A stretch of 64,000 nucleotides of DNA from NCBI RefSeq assembly GCF_008056315.1, contig NZ_VRKQ01000018.1, positions 189,772-253,771 on the forward strand, given 5' to 3'. Below are positions 60,511-64,000 of this stretch, in pieces. This DNA is from Seonamhaeicola maritimus (lineage in GTDB: Bacteria; Bacteroidota; Bacteroidia; Flavobacteriales; Flavobacteriaceae). Below the pieces are notes generated by a model. It did not search any database, was not told the DNA's origin, and saw nothing but the letters and a program-made list of their open reading frames with translations. The number at the start of each line of letters is the position of its first letter. Position 1 is the stretch's first letter. The position numbers were made by a program, and so were the translations under genes.

Positions 60511-61281
60511 ATGAAATTACAGAAGAATTTATTCCTTTCACCGGTATTATTAGTTTTGATTTTTATAGCATGTTCCAATGGAGATGATTCAGAAGTCCTT
60601 CAAGAAGATGAACAACCTACTAATACAGATTATGATATTAGTGGTATACTTTCAAAGTTTTCGGGCACTGGATTGTCCTATGCAGTAAACGGAAATACAG
60701 TAACCTTTACAACTCAGGATTTGCCAAATCATACTAGTCCATATTGGCCGGAAACAAATCCGCTGCATGAAGATTATAATGGAAACAATAGCCAATTTAA
60801 TTTAAACCCAAATAGAATTGCAGCTCAAAATATTGTTTTCACAATTTCATTAAAACCAGAGGAAGCTACAAATAAGCAAGCAACACCAATGGGACCCATT
60901 GGTATAGCCAGAAATGGCGTAGTATTTTTTAATCAGTATGCAGCAGGAGGATCACCCCTAACAAATGAAATTAATTCTTTTGATCAATATTTAGGACACC
61001 CTGCAGGACAAGATAATTACCATTATCATATTGAGCCCACTTTCTTAACCCAAGAGTTTGGAGAGAATGCTTTTTTGGGTTTGCTCTCTGACGGTTTTCC
61101 GGTTTACGGGCCTGTTGAAGATGGAGAGACCATTATCAATGCTGATTTAGATAATTATCACGGGCATTTTGGTGCAACTGCGGATTTTCCTGATGGTATT
61201 TATCACTACCATATCACCAATGAAGACCCATATTTAAATGGTAATGGTTTTTTTGGAACCCCAGGAAATGTTTCAAGATAA
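60511..61281 (+). CDS. YHYH-domain lipoprotein
   Basis: The 256-residue protein has lipobox FIAC (Cys 21). The YHYH domain fills the rest: a QDNYHYHIEPT block, LLSDGFPVYGP, NYHGHFGATADFPDGIYHYHIT. The repeated His-x-His strings suggest a metal site, copper being plausible because a SCO-type copper protein is encoded two genes later (inference). It leads a three-gene lipoprotein operon. Confidence 0.82.
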   Translation: MKLQKNLFLSPVLLVLIFIACSNGDDSEVLQEDEQPTNTDYDISGILSKFSGTGLSYAVNGNTVTFTTQDLPNHTSPYWPETNPLHEDYNGNNSQFNLNPNRIAAQNIVFTISLKPEEATNKQATPMGPIGIARNGVVFFNQYAAGGSPLTNEINSFDQYLGHPAGQDNYHYHIEPTFLTQEFGENAFLGLLSDGFPVYGPVEDGETIINADLDNYHGHFGATADFPDGIYHYHITNEDPYLNGNGFFGTPGNVSR

Positions 61282-61848
61282 TTGAAGTTTTCGGTCTTAC
61301 ATATCTGCTTAATTCTTTTAATACTCGTTTCTTGTAAGAAACCAGAGACTATAGTTTTAGATGTTTCTAAAGAAAAATTAATTCTTAATAATGGGGTTTT
61401 AGAGTTCGATGAAAATCCTTTTACAGGAATACTTCAGAACTTTTTTTCTAACGGACAGCTACAGTCTGAAGTAGTTTATATTGAAGGAAAGAAGGATGGG
61501 GCAGAAAGGCAATGGTTTGTTAACGGAGCTTTGGCCATTGAACGTTTTTATGAGGAAGGTGTAAAGATTGGGGTTCATAAAGCTTGGTGGGAAAATAGAT
61601 CACATAAGTTTGAATACCATTTTAATGATAGAGGTGAATTTCATGGAAATGTAAAAGAATGGTATGCAGATGGCCGTTTATTTAGAGACTTCAATTATAA
61701 AAAGGGAAAGGAAGTGGGGTCTCAAAAACTTTGGAAACCTGACGGAAGTATTAAGTCTAATTATGAAGTGATTAATGGTGAACGTTTTGGTTTAATAGGA
61801 TTAAAAAAGTGTTACACGGTAACAGTAAACAGTGATGAAATAAAATGA
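61282..61848 (+). CDS. YwqK-like (MORN-type repeat) lipoprotein
   Basis: The 188-residue protein has lipobox LVSC (Cys 16). It carries tandem beta-hairpin repeats of the MORN/toxin-antitoxin YwqK kind: FFSNGQLQSEVVYIEGKKDG, WFVNGALAIERFYEEG, WYADGRLFRDFNYKKGKEVG and LWKPDGSIKSNYEVINGERFG. It uses a TTG start that directly follows the YHYH stop, and its own end overlaps the SCO gene by four bases, so the three genes are translationally coupled. There is no partner toxin; the antitoxin name is a family label. Confidence 0.75.
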   Translation: MKFSVLHICLILLILVSCKKPETIVLDVSKEKLILNNGVLEFDENPFTGILQNFFSNGQLQSEVVYIEGKKDGAERQWFVNGALAIERFYEEGVKIGVHKAWWENRSHKFEYHFNDRGEFHGNVKEWYADGRLFRDFNYKKGKEVGSQKLWKPDGSIKSNYEVINGERFGLIGLKKCYTVTVNSDEIK

Positions 61849-62474
61849 GAATTAAAACTTTTTTATTAATTTTCTCAATGCTATTTGCTTGTAAAAAGGA
61901 TGTCAAAGAATCTGGCAATGTAACAAGGTTGCCTTATTTTAATTCAGCTGATTTTACACCAAATTGGGAGGATGCTACACATAGAATTCCTGAGTTTTCA
62001 TTTACGAATCAAAATGGTGAGGTTGTAAATAATCAAACTTTTGAAGGAAAAATATATATAGCTGATTTCTTTTTTACTAGTTGCCCTGGAATCTGTCCGA
62101 AGTTGACTAAAAATATGGCCAGTATCCAGGAGACCTATAAAAATGATGAAGATATTATGTTGCTATCTCATACGGTAATGCCGTGGCGAGACTCTGTGCC
62201 AATACTAAATGAATATGCTGCAAACAATAATGTAGATATAGATAAATGGCACCTAGTTACAGGAGATAAGGATGAGTTATACGCTATGGCCAGAAATGGA
62301 TACTTTGCCGATGAAGATTTTACAAAAACTCAAGTTGAAAGTGATTTTATTCATACCGAGAATTTTGTTTTGGTTGATAAAAAAGGCCATATACGGGGAG
62401 TTTACAATGGCACCCTGCCTATTGATGTAGAACGTTTATACAGACATATAGAAATTTTAAGGGAGGAATCTTAA
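61845..62474 (+). CDS. SCO1/SenC-family copper chaperone lipoprotein
   Basis: The 209-residue protein has lipobox LFAC (Cys 14) and a thioredoxin fold. The copper ligands are C80 and C84 in FTSCPGICPKLTKNM and the His of DFIHTENFVLVD (about residue 166). SCO proteins deliver copper to the CuA site of cytochrome oxidases or act as thiol reductases. No CuA oxidase is encoded in the window, so the target is unknown. It overlaps the YwqK-like gene by four bases. Confidence 0.88.
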   Translation: MRIKTFLLIFSMLFACKKDVKESGNVTRLPYFNSADFTPNWEDATHRIPEFSFTNQNGEVVNNQTFEGKIYIADFFFTSCPGICPKLTKNMASIQETYKNDEDIMLLSHTVMPWRDSVPILNEYAANNNVDIDKWHLVTGDKDELYAMARNGYFADEDFTKTQVESDFIHTENFVLVDKKGHIRGVYNGTLPIDVERLYRHIEILREES

Positions 62475-62503
62475 TCTTTGGTTGGTTAGATTTCTATTTT
62501 TCT

Positions 62504-62536
62504 AAAAAGCTTCGTAATTTTTTACGGAGCTTTTTT
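62504..62536 (+). terminator. Terminator of the YHYH/SCO operon
   Basis: AAAAAGCTTCGTAA pairs with TTACGGAGCTTTTT (one T-G) around a short T loop, with a U-run. Confidence 0.85.
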
Positions 62537-62558
62537 ACTTTTATAGAAATTGAAGTTT

Positions 62559-63593
62559 ATGAAGAAATTATTGTTGTTTTTAGTTGTAGTCGTTTGTTGT
62601 TTTTCTTGTAGAAAGGAAGATAAATTTGTTTCTAGAAATATTTCTAAAGTGGAAATAAAGCATATTTTAAAAGATTCTATGTTAAGTATTAGGGCGATAG
62701 AAATATTTAAAAATGAAACTTTGCAATTTGCTGGAAATAGAAACGCTTTCGGAGAAATATACCTAAATTCAAACGAATGGGTTATTAGTCAACAAAAGTT
62801 TGATTCCCTAGAAATGCAGTTTAGATCTATTGCATATTCATCATCACATTATTATATGGCAAGTATAGGGAATCCAGCATTGATTTTCAATCATTACAAA
62901 GAACTAGTCTATCAAGAAAACCATCCCAAAATCTTTTACGATTCTATGGATTTTTGGAATGATAAAGAAGGTATTGCCATTGGCGATTCTACCGATGGTT
63001 GTTTAAGTGTTATTATTACCAGGGATGGAGGAAATTCTTGGACAAAACTGACCTGTGATGAATTACCAAAAGGACTCAAAGACGAAGGTGCTTTTGCAGC
63101 TAGTGATTCCAATATTGCTATTGTTGGTGATAAGACATGGGTAGCTACAACCGCTGGACGTGTTTATTATTCGCCCGATAAAGGACAAACTTGGGAGGTT
63201 TTTGATACGCCAATTATTAAGGATAAAGAAACGGAAGGGATATATTCTATAGACTTTTATGATGAACTAAGCGGTTATGCTATTGGAGGTGATTATACAA
63301 AACCTGATGATAATACCGCTAATAAAATTAAAACTACAGATGGTGGTAAAACATGGCAATTAGTTGCTGAAAATGAAAACCCTGGATACAGAAGTTGTGT
63401 GCAATATATGCCTAACAGTGAAGGGAAGGAGTTAGTGGCAATTGGTTTTAAAGGTATTGATTATAGCAATGATGCCGGTGAGTCTTGGAAACACTTGAGT
63501 GATGAAGGTTTTTATACAATCAGGTTTTTAAATGATTCGGTTGCTTATGCAGCTGGTGCAGGTAGAATATCTAAACTAACTTTTAGAGAATAA
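62559..63593 (+). CDS. BNR-repeat (Ycf48-like) lipoprotein
   Basis: The protein has 344 residues from the ATG at 62559 (MKKLLLFLVVVV); a TTG nine bases earlier is the alternative. The lipobox is CFSC. The mature part is a beta-propeller with BNR/Asp-box turns: RDGGNSWTKL, SPDKGQTWEVF, TTDGGKTWQLV and SNDAGESWKHL. The arrangement resembles Ycf48-type assembly factors, but in Bacteroidota such proteins are named only as oxidoreductase or glycosyl hydrolase-like. No catalytic motif is visible. Confidence 0.78.
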   Translation: MKKLLLFLVVVVCCFSCRKEDKFVSRNISKVEIKHILKDSMLSIRAIEIFKNETLQFAGNRNAFGEIYLNSNEWVISQQKFDSLEMQFRSIAYSSSHYYMASIGNPALIFNHYKELVYQENHPKIFYDSMDFWNDKEGIAIGDSTDGCLSVIITRDGGNSWTKLTCDELPKGLKDEGAFAASDSNIAIVGDKTWVATTAGRVYYSPDKGQTWEVFDTPIIKDKETEGIYSIDFYDELSGYAIGGDYTKPDDNTANKIKTTDGGKTWQLVAENENPGYRSCVQYMPNSEGKELVAIGFKGIDYSNDAGESWKHLSDEGFYTIRFLNDSVAYAAGAGRISKLTFRE

Positions 63594-63622
63594 AAAAAGA
63601 GAAGCTTTTAGCTTCTCTTTTT
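63594..63622. terminator. Bidirectional terminator after the BNR lipoprotein
   Basis: AAAAAGAGAAGCT pairs with AGCTTCTCTTTTT around TTT, between convergent genes and directly after the stop codon. Confidence 0.9.
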
Positions 63623-63626
63623 AATT

Positions 63627-64000
63627 TTATGGTCTGTTACCTTGTGGTCCGCCACCTTTTCTTCGGCTTTTCCATTGGTCTAACATTTTTCTTTTAAAAT
63701 CTTCCTCGGCAATCTTTAATTTAATTATTTTTTTAGGAGATAAAATAGTTCTAATCTTAGTAGCAAATTCCAATCTGTTTTTTTGTAAACTAGACTCTAA
63801 GTTATTTAACTTGTTTAAAAGTTCATCAGCTTTTGCATCAGTAAGAGTGCTTATGCTTTCTTTAATCTCTCGTCTTATACTGCGCATTTCATGATATCTG
63901 AGTTTGTTGTTCTTCTTGTCAAACTCATTATAAACAGGCCAAAAAGCTTGAGCCTCTTCTTTGGTTAAATCTAATTGCTCAGTTATAAATGACACTTTTA
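63627..64000 (-). CDS. Helical Spy/CpxP-like periplasmic protein (5' partial)
   Basis: The frame is open to the window edge, so the start and probable signal peptide lie outside; a GTG at 63995 is not a likely start. The visible 122+ residues are highly helical: LTKEEAQAFWPVYNEFDKKN, then a Lys/Arg-rich stretch and a basic GPQGNRP tail. The LTxEEAxxFWPxYN motif is typical of Bacteroidota proteins placed beside an ECF sigma/anti-sigma pair. The partner genes would be beyond the edge. Confidence 0.65.
   Translation of the reverse strand, partial: KVSFITEQLDLTKEEAQAFWPVYNEFDKKNNKLRYHEMRSIRREIKESISTLTDAKADELLNKLNNLESSLQKNRLEFATKIRTILSPKKIIKLKIAEEDFKRKMLDQWKSRRKGGGPQGNRP

Noticed and set aside
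61282-61848. Toxin-antitoxin locus suggested by the YwqK antitoxin family name
   Set aside because: No toxin gene is adjacent; the neighbours are YHYH and SCO lipoproteins, and the protein is itself a lipoprotein with hairpin repeats.
1-64000. Mobile elements, CRISPR arrays, prophage, tRNA or rRNA genes
   Set aside because: No transposase or integrase, no regularly spaced repeats and no recognisable RNA gene were seen; the gene content is housekeeping and metabolic with tight operons.

Overview
The window reads as chromosomal DNA of a marine-type Flavobacteriaceae (Bacteroidota). The evidence is AT-rich DNA, promoters with the Bacteroidota -7 element TAnnTTTG, few Shine-Dalgarno sites, many short lipoproteins with a Cys lipobox, a fused CcoNO cbb3 oxidase, a 3-hydroxyacyl-CoA dehydrogenase/enoyl-CoA hydratase fusion, DUF3500, DUF4920 and DUF6265 proteins, MnmD and a LETM1-like protein. 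I see no transposase, phage gene, CRISPR array, tRNA or rRNA. Genus-level assignment is not possible from what I can read.

Layout. 1-5.3 kb: the end of a MazG-like pyrophosphohydrolase gene, a PAS-AraC regulator, and a divergent envelope operon (ApbE, YceI-like, SUMF1-fold, Tat-exported Gfo/Idh). 5.3-13.3 kb: ilvE, a DUF4920/cytochrome-like lipoprotein/mnmD operon, an SDR epimerase, DUF3500, LETM1-like, argE and a YceI lipoprotein. 13.4-15.7 kb: hemN and a universal stress protein. 15.7-20.9 kb: a TetR/ABC/HlyD/TolC exporter operon. 21.0-30.7 kb: the cbb3 oxidase locus (ccoI, ccoS, ccoNO, ccoQ, ccoP, ccoG, ccoH, SafE-like) and a divergent FNR-like regulator. 30.7-36.8 kb: a beta-propeller protein, YdeI/OmdA, an M1 peptidase and DUF6265. 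36.9-45.2 kb: a MarR-controlled beta-oxidation operon and an acyl-CoA synthetase. 45.2-53.8 kb: a fermentation block (pflB, pflA, a TPR lipoprotein, an OFA-type formate transporter, ppdK). 53.9-60.4 kb: purL, a fructosamine-kinase-like gene, a DHFR-like reductase and an RsmB-like methyltransferase. 60.5-64 kb: a YHYH/YwqK/SCO lipoprotein operon, a BNR lipoprotein and a partial gene at the edge.

The most coherent signal is an oxygen-limitation regulon. Five promoters (hemN, ccoS-N-Q-P, ccoI, pflB, ppdK) carry a 14-bp palindrome of the form wTGAyn4rTCAk. In all five its centre lies exactly 29.5 bp upstream of the first base of the -7 element, the geometry of a class II CRP/FNR activator. The regulator is probably the CRP/FNR protein encoded in the middle of the cco locus. 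It keeps three of the four FNR-type cluster cysteines by position and has a shifted candidate for the fourth. The targets join high-affinity respiration, oxygen-independent haem synthesis, formate-producing pyruvate cleavage and PEP/pyruvate interconversion.

Other structure includes a dispersed intergenic repeat (three diverged copies, two of them inside the cco locus), a 30-bp perfect palindrome at the MarR promoter, a 21-bp palindrome overlapping the TetR promoter, an ABC exporter whose ATPase motifs are largely degenerate, and intra-operon hairpins after pflB and ccoP.
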